Shown piece after piece: positions 1 to 7,253 of a DNA stretch of 9,856 bases (positions are counted from its first letter, which is position 1; each line of letters starts with the position of its first letter). The position numbers and the translations under genes were made by a program. Below the pieces are notes generated by a model. It did not search any database, was not told the origin of the DNA, and worked only from the letters and a program-made list of their open reading frames with translations. This DNA comes from CANLWN01 sp039815505 (lineage in GTDB: Bacteria; Bacteroidota; Bacteroidia; Flavobacteriales; Flavobacteriaceae), in assembly GCA_039815505.1 (NCBI GenBank), contig JBCBZE010000104.1, forward strand, positions 1 through 9,856. The letters are read 5' to 3'.

Positions 1-224
1 GATACTTGTCGTTTCAAAGTTGCGGTATCCAGATCAAGATAATCGGCATAATTACGGGAATTATCTTTACAAATTATTTGTCTCACCGGCTTATTAAATT
101 GATCGCTCCAATATTCAAAAGAATCAAATTCTTCTGTAGCTACTGGTTCGGTCAATAAGCCCGACTCTGGATTTTTGGGAAGACTCCATGTATTGAAATC
201 TATTTTAAACAGATGTTCGTTCAT
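1..224 (-). CDS. Unrecognised protein, 5' part only (runs off the left edge)
   Basis: The reverse strand opens with an ATG at 224 and stays open for 74 codons to the window edge. The protein begins MNEHLFKIDFNTWSLPKN and continues with a polar, aromatic-rich stretch (EFDSFEYWSDQFNKPVRQII). An in-frame TAA lies five codons upstream of the ATG, at 240-242, which fixes this start. There is no signal peptide or membrane segment, so the product is probably cytoplasmic. I do not recognise the family; the visible part could be the N-terminal domain of a larger protein, for example a sensor or regulator, but nothing proves it. It is divergent from the gene at 582 and shares the intergenic region with it. 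An open frame on the plus strand over the same bases (from 175) is a shadow. Confidence 0.6.
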   Translation of the reverse strand, partial: MNEHLFKIDFNTWSLPKNPESGLLTEPVATEEFDSFEYWSDQFNKPVRQIICKDNSRNYADYLDLDTATLKRQV

Positions 225-581
225 TTTGCGATTTACCTTTTATGGGTTCTTGTATAGTGCCGCCGACAGTCTCTCCAATGATTTTGTTCTTACCTCTAAC
301 GAGTCCCTATACCTATGGAAAGAAGAGGAAAGCACTTTTGAATCTAATAAAGTCAACTTCTATTGGTATTAAATGTAGCTAAAATCATTGGGATAAAGAG
401 GTAGGTTATGAATTATAACGCTAGTTACCTGCAACAATTTAAGAGTTTTTTAAAGTTTGAATATTTTGTGCTTAATCAAATTATTGTAGCTTTAAAAATG
501 TCATAGTATTGCCTAAACAGTAGACAAACTAGCGAAAACAGCTTATTATAGAAAAATTTAAAGCGGGCAAATATTTTAATC
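225..581. other. Divergent intergenic region
   Basis: These 357 bases separate the left partial gene from the plus-strand gene at 582. The region is AT-rich and has no convincing coding frame. It should hold promoters for both directions. I see one promoter candidate for the right-hand gene (466-494) and no RNA gene, repeat or terminator. Confidence 0.5.
466..494 (+). promoter_or_regulatory. Candidate Bacteroidota promoter for the gene at 582
   Basis: TTG at 466-468 is followed after 18 bases by TAGCTTTA at 487-494, a 7 of 8 match to the flavobacterial -7 consensus TAnnTTTG. The spacing lies in the range known for this promoter type. A start near 500 would leave a leader of about 80 bases. 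Such matches arise by chance in AT-rich DNA, so this is only a candidate. Confidence 0.3.
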
Positions 582-1349
582 ATGCACAATTATCTACTAT
601 TCCTTTTTTGTTTCATGTTGGCCCATCTATCTGCCCAGGAAGTTAGCGGTAAGGAATTTATTTTCGATTCTTCTATCACGCAACGTTATAGTACTTCCAT
701 TGATGAAATTATTTCTGTAATGGCAAATTATTATGAAGGGGTTGAATACAGCGATGAGGAAAAGCTGAATACTTCATTTCATAGCACGTGGCAGATGAGA
801 GATAATGATGGGACCCGTAATAACTTCATACATATTGAAGACAAGCCAACATTTATACAACGAGTGAAAGATCACGGTAATTATAAAGATTACGCCAGTC
901 AACGTAAAATTGGGACAATAGAAGTAATTCATAATCAATTGGCCTTTATCAGAATTGATAAATCATCATCCAGAAGCGCTACATTGTTCTTTTTGGCCAG
1001 AATTGATGATGTTTGGATGATCATAGACAAACTTTGGGTATATCAGGAAGAAAATTTTAAACCACTCCCTTCAAATCAATTATTGTCTAGTATCCAAAGC
1101 TTTTATAAAGGGCAGGTCATTGATAAAGATTTTGATTCAAAATTGTTGTCTAATAATTCATATAAAATTGCTTCCGAGTCTAGGCTAGTTGATTCAGAAA
1201 TGAAATTAGTTTCCATCCTAGGGGTGTATGATAGATTGGCTGTTGTAAGGACGGACTATCCTACCCTAAATACTACAGCTTATATCGTATTATTTAGATT
1301 GGATAGTGGTTGGAAAGTTGCCTGTGAACGAATTTCTAAAAAGAAGTGA
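582..1349 (+). CDS. Exported protein with two NTF2-like (lumazine-binding-type) domains
   Basis: The 255-residue product starts with a signal peptide (hydrophobic residues about 4-17, likely cut in LSAQE near 18-19), so it is exported to the periplasm or outer surface. Residues about 38-155 look like the NTF2/SnoaL-like fold often annotated 'putative lumazine-binding': an N-terminal helix with IISVMANYYEGVEYSDEEKL and a late strand pair ending in FFLARIDDVWMIIDKLW. Residues about 168-252 repeat this in shorter form: IQSFYKGQVIDKDF, then YIVLFRLDSGWKVACERI. The cone-shaped fold usually forms a small-molecule pocket or a dimer interface; no catalytic residues can be named, and the ligand is unknown. 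The ATG at 582 is chosen because it gives a complete signal peptide. The gene stands alone, convergent with the metal module on its right. A small protein at 6129-6497 has the same ending pattern (SLAKIDHDWKIVNKIF). Confidence 0.75.
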   Translation: MHNYLLFLFCFMLAHLSAQEVSGKEFIFDSSITQRYSTSIDEIISVMANYYEGVEYSDEEKLNTSFHSTWQMRDNDGTRNNFIHIEDKPTFIQRVKDHGNYKDYASQRKIGTIEVIHNQLAFIRIDKSSSRSATLFFLARIDDVWMIIDKLWVYQEENFKPLPSNQLLSSIQSFYKGQVIDKDFDSKLLSNNSYKIASESRLVDSEMKLVSILGVYDRLAVVRTDYPTLNTTAYIVLFRLDSGWKVACERISKKK

Positions 1350-1502
1350 TTCTTGGTTTATAGGAATAAAAATTACAGTATCATCGAGCGAAGCGATCGA
1401 TGAATTTCCCTAAGATAGAAATCATATGAACTAAATAGACTTTGGTCTTTGTTAAGGTGCATGTATTCCCTTTATGATCAATATGATTTACTTTCCATAT
1501 CG
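1350..1502. other. Convergent intergenic region
   Basis: This 153-base gap lies between two converging genes. Its only clear structure is the hairpin at 1381-1403. No open frame of note is present. Confidence 0.5.
1381..1403. repeat. Hairpin between convergent genes
   Basis: Arms TCATCGA (1381-1387) and TCGATGA (1397-1403) are perfect 7-base inverted repeats around a nine-base loop containing GCGAAGC, which could extend the stem. It lies 32 bases past the stop at 1349, and no long T-run follows on either strand. It may act as a bidirectional transcription end or be a copy of a small interspersed palindrome; the sequence alone does not decide. Confidence 0.45.
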
Positions 1503-2183
1503 TCAATGCCCATGGAAGTAGCCATATAATTGATACACCAATAAACCTATCCCCGCCAGTACCAAGTACCAGTTTACTGCCCTGTAAAAAGCTGGAAACT
1601 GTTGGTGTTTCCGTGATAGCATAATAATAAATACAATTGGAATCAATGCCAGCACCTGTCCTATCTCCACACCTAAGTTAAAGCACAGAATTTTTGCTAA
1701 AAATTGTTCTTGTCCTATATCAAAAGACTGTAATCGGGTAGAAAGTCCAAAGCCGTGGATTAAACCAAAAATACCTACCATAAGCAGTAAATCAGGTGAT
1801 TTTACCTTCAACCTTTCAAAGCCACCCAAATTCTCGAACCCCTTGTAGAAAACACTCAAAGCGATAACCGCATCTACCAAGTGTTCGTTTGCTGTAATTC
1901 CGGCATAGGTGCCACCTATCAAAGTAATGCAATGTCCTATAGTGAAGACCGTGATGAACTTCAAAATATCCTTAAAATTGTTCAAGTAGAAGACAACACC
2001 GGCCAAAAACAGCAAGTGGTCATATCCAGTGAGCATATGTGTTGCGCCTACTTGAATGTAAGCCCATAAACCACCATCGCGCAAAAGCTCCTGATCAGAA
2101 CTTGTGACATCGTGGGCCAACCCTAAAAGCGGAAATAATACCAATAAAAGAGACAGAACTTGTTTTAAATTTATTCCCTTCAT
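1503..2183 (-). CDS. HupE/UreJ-family metal transporter-like membrane protein
   Basis: The 226-residue product matches the HupE/UreJ (type 2) family of small integral membrane proteins, whose characterised members take up nickel or related metals. The signature GATHMLTGYDHLLF is at 46-59 (H49, D55, H56), followed by FTIGH (80-84), IHGFG (142-146) and FNLGVEIGQ (168-176), the His/Asp/Glu-bearing helices expected to hold the metal. An N-terminal signal peptide (residues 1-23, ending GLA) would leave a mature protein starting His-Asp. About six further hydrophobic segments follow. The start ATG overlaps the stop of the upstream gene by four bases (ATGA), so the two are very probably translated together. 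No hydrogenase, urease or cobalamin genes are in view, so the metal cannot be assigned; nickel, cobalt, copper and zinc are all possible. Confidence 0.85.
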   Translation of the reverse strand: MKGINLKQVLSLLLVLFPLLGLAHDVTSSDQELLRDGGLWAYIQVGATHMLTGYDHLLFLAGVVFYLNNFKDILKFITVFTIGHCITLIGGTYAGITANEHLVDAVIALSVFYKGFENLGGFERLKVKSPDLLLMVGIFGLIHGFGLSTRLQSFDIGQEQFLAKILCFNLGVEIGQVLALIPIVFIIMLSRKHQQFPAFYRAVNWYLVLAGIGLLVYQLYGYFHGH

Positions 2184-3454
2184 GAATTCTTTTTTCTAAA
2201 GACGAAGAACAATAATCCTATAAGTAGCAAGCTGCCCAATATAAAACCCCAAGTAGGAATACCGTCCTCGTGTTCATGTTCTTCATGTGTATGTGTACTA
2301 CTATCATGTATATGGCTCACCTCAAATGTCAGCGTTGCCCATTTAGACCGATGCGTTAATTCAACGTTATCGGTAACATTATCCATGTAAATGGCCCGTA
2401 GATAGTAGATGCCGTCTTTTTGTAAATCTATGCTGAAGATTCCTTGTTCATTGGTTCGAAACCGTTGTCCGTTGGTATGCGTGTGCCCTTCCCCCTCATC
2501 TTGGTCTTCATGGCCGTCGCTTTTTGTATGTGTGTGCCCTTCCCCGTCATGTTCGTGTTCATGCCCGTGGCCACTCTTTGCATGCGTGTGTTCCTCCCCG
2601 TCATGTTCGTGTTCATGCCCGTGGTCGCCCTCTGTATGTGTGTGCCCTTCCCCCTCATGTTCGTGTTCATGCCCGTGGCCGCTCTTCGCATGCGTGTGTT
2701 CTTCCCCGCCATGTTCGTGTTCATGCTCGTGGTCGTTCTGCGTATGCGTGTGGGCGCTGGTGATATAATCGGCATATACTAATTGGTTGGGAAGCGGCTT
2801 ACCTTCTAACAGTAGCTGTACATCTAAGGTGTCACCACTATATTTTTCATAAGGATTTGCTTGGGGAACAAACTCAATAGGGTAACCTAGCACCATATTC
2901 CAATCATTGGTCTTAACATCACCTACCTGATAGATGGCTTTGACGTGTTTTTGATAACTTTCTATTGCATCTTGATCCAATAAGTTGTTATCCGAGCGGT
3001 ATTTCAACATATCCAAAACACCATCATGTTTCAGGTAGCTGTTGAATTTATCTGCGGCGAGTTCTATGTTTCTGGCTTTAGTGGAAACGCCTACCACATA
3101 CGTTCCCGCTTCACCGGTTTTAAAGGTTAATTGTGTGATGGTGCTATCTTGGTCTTGCCATTGGTTGGGGTCTATGGCCACTCTTTCTCCTTGAGCAATA
3201 ATAGAGGCATCCAACATACGATCGCGCGTGATGACATTTTCACTATTCTCGAAAGTCCCGTTGTATAGGCTTAAGGTAGCTTCTTGATTAGGTTGCAAGA
3301 AGTAGGTTTCCATTTTTATATACAGATCGTGACTGCATAATATGATGACGGCCAATACTAGGTAAAGCGGTTTACAAAATTTATCCTTAAAATTTTTCGT
3401 AATTGCTCTTGCATTTAATTTCATATGCTGTTTTTGATAGTTCATTTTTTTCAT
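2180..3454 (-). CDS. DUF4198-type exported metal-binding protein with His-rich repeats
   Basis: The 424-residue product has a hydrophobic signal near 28-40, then SHDLYIKMETYFLQP, the usual opening of DUF4198 proteins, which are known as extra subunits of nickel/cobalt transporters (NikK type). The beta-rich domain covers about 42-232 and resumes at about 330-380. Between them, residues 235-327 form an insert of 18-residue units (HTHAKSGHGHEHEHEGEG and variants) holding 29 histidines. A second His cluster is at 381-395. A C-terminal membrane helix (402-418) ends in FRKKNS. The insert should bind several metal ions outside the cytoplasmic membrane and pass them to the HupE-like partner encoded next. 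ATG codons at 3454, 3445 and 3424 are all possible starts; the one at 3424 gives the most ordinary signal peptide. The repeat DNA is clearly more GC-rich than its surroundings. Confidence 0.8.
   Translation of the reverse strand: MKKMNYQKQHMKLNARAITKNFKDKFCKPLYLVLAVIILCSHDLYIKMETYFLQPNQEATLSLYNGTFENSENVITRDRMLDASIIAQGERVAIDPNQWQDQDSTITQLTFKTGEAGTYVVGVSTKARNIELAADKFNSYLKHDGVLDMLKYRSDNNLLDQDAIESYQKHVKAIYQVGDVKTNDWNMVLGYPIEFVPQANPYEKYSGDTLDVQLLLEGKPLPNQLVYADYITSAHTHTQNDHEHEHEHGGEEHTHAKSGHGHEHEHEGEGHTHTEGDHGHEHEHDGEEHTHAKSGHGHEHEHDGEGHTHTKSDGHEDQDEGEGHTHTNGQRFRTNEQGIFSIDLQKDGIYYLRAIYMDNVTDNVELTHRSKWATLTFEVSHIHDSSTHTHEEHEHEDGIPTWGFILGSLLLIGLLFFVFRKKNS
2474..2752 (-). repeat. In-gene tandem repeat (54-base unit) encoding His-rich segments
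   Basis: About five units of 54 bases code for 18 residues each, at protein positions 235-252, 253-270, 271-288, 289-306 and a 17-residue degenerate copy at 307-323, then a partial HTHTNG. Units alternate between type A (HAKSGHGHEHEH) and type B (HTHTEGDHGHEHEH), giving a higher-order period of 108 bases. Because the unit is a multiple of three and poor in stops, several other frames also stay open here; these are shadows. Copy number probably varies between strains. Confidence 0.9.
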
Positions 3455-3472
3455 GAGGCCAAAGGTCCAATA

Positions 3473-3512
3473 AACACTACTGCTTCGAAAGCAGTATACG
3501 AGTTGTAGTGTT
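3473..3512 (-). promoter_or_regulatory. Nested inverted repeats in the leader of the metal-module genes
   Basis: On the plus strand AACACTAC (3473-3480) pairs with GTAGTGTT (3505-3512). A second perfect pair, TACTGCTT (3478-3485) and AAGCAGTA (3489-3496), has a three-base loop. The two stems share TAC at 3478-3480, so the full forms compete, although a combined fold with a bulge is also possible. The structure begins 19 bases before the ATG at 3454. It could be a repressor operator for metal control or an RNA structure affecting translation. The stems are seen directly; the function is inferred. Confidence 0.45.
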
Positions 3513-3714
3513 GGGGGTTATTTTTAAGGAAATATAGCAAAATCCTGAAACTATTGTCTGGAAATCCTGCTTTTTAGGATGAATTCTTTCAAATGCCAAT
3601 TTGTTAAGAATGTTGCACTTGTGTCCGCTCTTGTGGATTTTTGTTTTGGGAGTATAAAACTTGGGATTAAATTGCTCTTTGCCCTTGTTATGTTTCTTTA
3701 CTCCAAAATAGTAT
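3513..3714. other. Intergenic region upstream of the metal module
   Basis: It contains a weak -7-like match on the minus strand (TATATTTC, 3529-3536, 7 of 8 to TAnnTTTG) without a clear -33 TTG, and a direct repeat AAATCCTG at 3540-3547 and 3562-3569. If used, this promoter would place the inverted repeats at 3473-3512 inside the transcript leader. The open frame on the plus strand at 3579-3773 overlaps the next gene's end and is not supported. Confidence 0.3.
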
Positions 3715-4086
3715 TTATTGGGATTTCCTCCCTAAATGTTCCGTCAATAATTTCCATTTTTCTTCCTCTTTAATAATTACCGAGGTTCCATAACCACTCC
3801 CATGAACAGGTTTATCATTGATTAAACCTTTCCAATTAAATTCAAACATATAGACGGCAAACTTTTCATTCTTTAGCAACCATTTAATGTTCTCGATGGC
3901 ATATTTTTCGTTCTTGATCATAGCAAAGTTTTTCTCAAATGCTTTTTGAACGTTTTCTTTTCCAATATGTACCGTGCCATTGGAAAAAGTAACACTTGCA
4001 TTTTCAGAAACTAATGGCTCAACTACCTTCCAATTCTGGGTTGCTAAAGCAGCTTCATATAATTTGATGAACTCTTCTTGATTCAT
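3715..4086 (-). CDS. Small NTF2/SnoaL-like protein
   Basis: From the ATG at 4086 the product has 123 residues (MNQEEFIKLYEAALATQNW...), the usual size of a single-domain NTF2-like protein. The helix FIKLYEAALATQNWKVVEPL, a turn with VSENASVTFSNG, a second helix (KENVQKAFEKNFAMI) and three late strands (YAIENIKWLL, FAVYMFEFNWKGL, YGTSVIIKEEEKWKLL) fit the fold. Members act as isomerases, hydrolases, dehydratases or binding subunits, so the reaction cannot be named. It has no signal peptide and should be cytoplasmic. The frame continues upstream to a TTG at 4170, but those 28 extra residues look unlike the family, so the ATG is preferred. The gene lies downstream of the 4281-4475 intergenic stretch. 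Confidence 0.7.
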   Translation of the reverse strand: MNQEEFIKLYEAALATQNWKVVEPLVSENASVTFSNGTVHIGKENVQKAFEKNFAMIKNEKYAIENIKWLLKNEKFAVYMFEFNWKGLINDKPVHGSGYGTSVIIKEEEKWKLLTEHLGRKSQ

Positions 4087-4512
4087 AGTTCTAATGTTGG
4101 GAAACGTTTTTATTACCAGTTGAAAATCAATTTTTTTTGGTTCCGTTTCTTCCGGAAAACCTTTCCTCAAAATAATTGATTTTTTGGTAAATAGAGGGTA
4201 TTATAACTCATTTCTTTTGGGGCGGTACTGAGCGGCATGTAGCAACAAAGGTAAGCTTTAGCCGTTTCGAGTGCGATGAACACACAACGGTTACGAAGCG
4301 TACCGGCCAATGTGTTGCAATGGGAGTGGTTTTTTCACAATTCTTACCGACGGTTTAGGCGATAGGCGGTGACGTGGTTTATTGCGACTGCGTTTCATGT
4401 TACCATATACTTTAATTCAGTGAAAAAGCGTTTTGGGTCACGTTCAGATCACTATTGCCTATACGTGTTGTTGGCCACTGGCAGTTTTGATACTATTATG
4501 TTGGGGGAATTA
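4087..4512. other. Long gene-free stretch with repeat-like sequence
   Basis: Between the small NTF2-like gene and the amidohydrolase stop are 426 bases without a believable gene. Its middle is richer in G and C than the neighbours and contains the repeat-like element at 4281-4475. The plus-strand frame at 4369-4563 runs into the amidohydrolase end and has no recognisable features. The part nearest 4087 contains the open extension of the small gene discussed there. Confidence 0.5.
4281..4475. repeat. Candidate intergenic element with inverted ACAAC/GTTGT ends
   Basis: The stretch begins CACACAACGG (4281-4290) and ends GCCTATACGTGTTGTTGGCC (4456-4475), so its edges carry inverted ACAAC and GTTGT. 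Its length of 195 bases equals that of the element at 8840-9034, which has the same type of ends. The interior does not visibly match that element, so kinship rests on ends, length and location between genes only. It may be a degenerate mobile or cassette-associated element. Confidence 0.3.
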
Positions 4513-6075
4513 TTAATCGGCAAACTGGACTCTGATCAATGGACTATGTACAAAACTAAATAGCACTTTCATATTCATATGAAAACTTGAAGCGGACGAT
4601 TCAGCAACATTTTTAAGGTCTGCTATTTTTTCCGAATCGTAATAAAGACCATTGATAAGTACTCCATAAATATCGCTTGAATGGGCTATATTTTCCAAAG
4701 GATTATGATTTAATAAAACCAAGTCGGCTACTTTCTGTTGATCTATACTTCCAAAAAAGTCGTCTTTCCCAGCATATTGGGCGGGAATTATGGTTGCACT
4801 TTGCAAGGCTTCAAGATTTGTTAACCCACTTTTGGTTAGGTCGATTAATTCATCATGAAGACTGAAACCGGCAAACGTATATGAATCGGTAACATCCGTG
4901 CCGGTCATTATGGGCACGCCAAGGTTATTGGCCAATTTCACTTGTTGCATTGCCGTATCGTAAAAATCTTGACTTACACCTTTGGTAGCTTCCGCATTAT
5001 TTCTTTTGGCATTGTTTTTAACATCCATACCCCACCATAGTTTCTTTCGTATCTTGGAAATATATTTTAAGTTGGGATTGGATAGAAAATTTTTATCATG
5101 AGCTAAGGCTTCAAATTTTAAGGTTTGTAATGTAGGAACCCAGTAGGCATTCTTGGATTGCATTAATTGCATGAGTTTTCTGGCTATTTTTGGGTCATAC
5201 TCCGTAATCAGCCTCCTTTTATATTTAGAAAAATTACCTTTCCAATTTTGAGGATGTTTTAAACTATCAGCTTCAGGAAAGGATTCAAATAAAAAAATAC
5301 GTCCATGTTCAAAACTGCGTTGCCCTAGATGAATTGCTTCTTCTAAGCTCAAAAACATAGGCTTATGACCTGCAATGTGCAATCCATAATTTTTAGCACT
5401 TTTGGCCAATTTTCTATAAGATGCCACAGGTATTTGCTGGTAGATTTTAATAAAGTCGACGTGTTCGTTTTTATAGAATTGCAATAACGAGTCTACCTGT
5501 TCCGGATTTTCAAGTTTAAAAAAATCAGCAAACCCATCCGGAACACTTGCCGGACCGTCTATTTGATAGCTACTCTGTAATACATACCTTGGTGTAACTC
5601 GTTTATATGCATCCAATTCAGCATTCCACTTAAGACGTTCCCTACTACCAACCCAATAACTGTCTTTTTGGTTTAATTGACCTGACATATCCCTAATACC
5701 GGTAATGCCATTGGCAATATAAAGTGGATGGTGCAACCAAGGAGAATGCTGATTTGAATGCGTATGCATATCCCATAGGCCTGGGATTAGATATTTATCC
5801 GTTCCATCAATTAGTAATGCATTGGCATCATCTACCAAAATTTCCAAGCTATCTATGGCAGTAATAACACTCTCTTGGATCAATACGTTTCTGCGGGCTA
5901 ATACGTTTCCAGTTTTTATATCAATGACATTGATTGACTTTACAAGTACCGTATGGCGTTTTTCCGGAGGTGTGATATTTGACATTGGCCAAAAAACACC
6001 TGTCGCAATAATTAAGATTAGAAATGACAGCACAAATAGAGTGATCTTAAGGGATTTCAATAGTTTCCTTTTCAT
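4513..6075 (-). CDS. Membrane-anchored amidohydrolase
   Basis: From the ATG at 6075 the product has 520 residues. Residues 8-29 form one membrane helix after a basic start (MKRKLLKSLK), so the enzyme probably faces the periplasm. The amidohydrolase-superfamily metal site is complete: H104 and H106 in WDMHTH, K210 in DFIKIYQ (a likely bridging carbamylated lysine), H233 or H237 in HIAGHKP, H257 in SFEHGR and D394 in TGTDVTD. The N-terminal composite strand domain (VKSINVIDIKTGNVL) and C-terminal ADLVLLNHNPL are typical of the imidazolonepropionase/prolidase-like branch. It should hydrolyse an amide, lactam or ester bond, but the substrate is unknown. The last 30 or so residues after IADLKN look unlike the family. 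The frame extends up to a TTG at 6168 but would overlap the previous gene. It follows that gene after 53 bases and is probably the last gene of the 7453 operon. Confidence 0.85.
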   Translation of the reverse strand: MKRKLLKSLKITLFVLSFLILIIATGVFWPMSNITPPEKRHTVLVKSINVIDIKTGNVLARRNVLIQESVITAIDSLEILVDDANALLIDGTDKYLIPGLWDMHTHSNQHSPWLHHPLYIANGITGIRDMSGQLNQKDSYWVGSRERLKWNAELDAYKRVTPRYVLQSSYQIDGPASVPDGFADFFKLENPEQVDSLLQFYKNEHVDFIKIYQQIPVASYRKLAKSAKNYGLHIAGHKPMFLSLEEAIHLGQRSFEHGRIFLFESFPEADSLKHPQNWKGNFSKYKRRLITEYDPKIARKLMQLMQSKNAYWVPTLQTLKFEALAHDKNFLSNPNLKYISKIRKKLWWGMDVKNNAKRNNAEATKGVSQDFYDTAMQQVKLANNLGVPIMTGTDVTDSYTFAGFSLHDELIDLTKSGLTNLEALQSATIIPAQYAGKDDFFGSIDQQKVADLVLLNHNPLENIAHSSDIYGVLINGLYYDSEKIADLKNVAESSASSFHMNMKVLFSFVHSPLIRVQFAD

Positions 6076-6128
6076 TGTAGTTGGATTTTGGTATAATGAC
6101 GATTTACATTGATAATTGAGACAAACTT

Positions 6129-6497
6129 CTACGTTACATTTGAAAAAATCTTGTTTACGATTTTCCAATCATGGTCGATTTTTGCTAGTGATAAATAATC
6201 ATAATAATTATAGCCTAGCATGGGAAGATGAACCTTTACCATAGCAATATTGCCTATGATATCCATACCAATGGTTTCCATTTTAAAAACTTCGTTTAAT
6301 TCATGGGGACTTTGTCTATTTTTGACACCATTGATGTATTCTTTTCTGTTTTTTTTGTAAGGAACTCCGTTGATATCTCCATAGATGATCGCATTGTTGG
6401 TAAAACAAGTTTCCAGCTTGTCTACAGCTCCATAAAATATGCCTTCAAAGTAATTCGTAATTACTTGTTCTATTTCTTTTACATTTTCTCTGTACAT
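6129..6497 (-). CDS. Lumazine-binding-type NTF2-like protein
   Basis: The 122-residue product has a first helix (VKEIEQVITNYFEGIFYGAV), a segment with FTNNAIIYGDINGVPY, and a final strand pair (YNYYDYLSLAKID, WKIVNKIF). This matches the single-domain 'putative lumazine-binding' NTF2-like family. It has no signal peptide. The same ending pattern occurs twice in the exported protein at 582-1349. The ATG at 6497 comes 12 bases after the stop of the SDR gene, so it belongs to the same operon. In such operons small NTF2-like proteins may be isomerases or accessory binding proteins for the pathway intermediate; I cannot tell which. The ligand name in the family title comes from structural resemblance and should not be read as a function. 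Confidence 0.75.
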   Translation of the reverse strand: MYRENVKEIEQVITNYFEGIFYGAVDKLETCFTNNAIIYGDINGVPYKKNRKEYINGVKNRQSPHELNEVFKMETIGMDIIGNIAMVKVHLPMLGYNYYDYLSLAKIDHDWKIVNKIFSNVT

Positions 6498-6509
6498 AAT
6501 TATTTGATT

Positions 6510-7253
6510 TTAAATGGTGTGTCCAACAGTATGGCCACCGGCCACATTAATAGTTTCGCCCGTAATAAAATCAGATGAAGCCAAATAGTAGGCAGCCTCT
6601 GCAATTTCATTGGCTTCGCCAATACGGTTCAATAGATGTAGACCGGCTAAACTATCGGCATCTTCAACACCCATCTTCCCTTGTAATGGACTTCTAATGA
6701 TTCCTGGCGCAATGGTGTTCACTTTAATATTGTACTTGCCGAATTCTGCTGCCAATTGTCTGGTCAAAGAGTGTATTGCTCCTTTGCTTGTAATTGGTGC
6801 CGTAGCGGGAAAACCACCAATAGCGTGATCTACCAATACAGTTCCTACATTTATTACGGAGCCTTTTTCTTGTTTTAACATTTCACCAATTGCAGCTTGG
6901 GATGTAAAAAAGGTGCCTTTGAGATTAACATTCCAATAGAATTCTAAATCCTCTTCTTGAACCTCTAAAAATGGTTTGGGTGCAAAGACACCGGCATTGT
7001 TGACAAGCACATCTACCGAATTGAATGCTTTCTTAGCTATACGTACCAGTTCCTTTCCTGTGTTTTGATTGCTTATATCTCCTGCAAAATATATGGCATT
7101 TGAAGGTGAACCTAGTTCGTGAAAAGCGTTCTTTAAATTATCTTCATTGGAAGAATTCATAACAACATTAGTGTCTCTTTCAACAAAATAAGCAGCTATA
7201 GCTTTTCCTATTCCCGTTGAGGCTCCCGTGATGATCGCTGTTTTGTTTTTCAT
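6510..7253 (-). CDS. SDR-family protein lacking the catalytic Tyr
   Basis: The 247-residue product is a classical short-chain dehydrogenase/reductase by length and fold. It has the dinucleotide motif TGASTGIG (9-16), GDI near 58-60, NNAG (85-88), the structural N110, and the helix SKGAIHSLTRQLAAEFG with K157, then VNTIAPGIIRSPL. The usual YxxxK is changed: the Tyr place, four residues before K157, is P153 (APITSK). No Ser occupies the usual catalytic place; T138 in INVGT is the nearest. The protein should still bind NAD(P) but may not be an ordinary oxidoreductase. It overlaps the stop of the tautomerase-like gene by four bases (ATGA), so translation is coupled. The substrate is unknown. Confidence 0.88.
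   Translation of the reverse strand: MKNKTAIITGASTGIGKAIAAYFVERDTNVVMNSSNEDNLKNAFHELGSPSNAIYFAGDISNQNTGKELVRIAKKAFNSVDVLVNNAGVFAPKPFLEVQEEDLEFYWNVNLKGTFFTSQAAIGEMLKQEKGSVINVGTVLVDHAIGGFPATAPITSKGAIHSLTRQLAAEFGKYNIKVNTIAPGIIRSPLQGKMGVEDADSLAGLHLLNRIGEANEIAEAAYYLASSDFITGETINVAGGHTVGHTI

Noticed and set aside
175..372. Plus-strand open frame of 65 codons
   Set aside because: It starts at TTG, overlaps the better-supported minus-strand gene and has no recognisable features.
2474..2752. CRISPR-like regular repeats
   Set aside because: Units are contiguous, with no unique spacers, and encode an in-frame His-rich protein segment.
2409..2782. Several long open frames on both strands across the His-rich repeat
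   Set aside because: They arise because the 54-base unit is a multiple of three and contains few stops; the products are low-complexity and the DUF4198 frame explains the region.
3579..3773. Plus-strand open frame of 64 codons with hydrophobic residues
   Set aside because: It overlaps the end of the NTF2-like gene on the other strand and has no clear start signal or family.
4087..4170. N-terminal extension of the small NTF2-like gene to a TTG at 4170
   Set aside because: The 28 extra residues look unlike the family, while the ATG at 4086 gives a protein of ordinary length.
6076..6168. Longer amidohydrolase from a TTG at 6168
   Set aside because: It would overlap the preceding gene by 40 bases and place 31 residues before an otherwise normal membrane anchor at the ATG.
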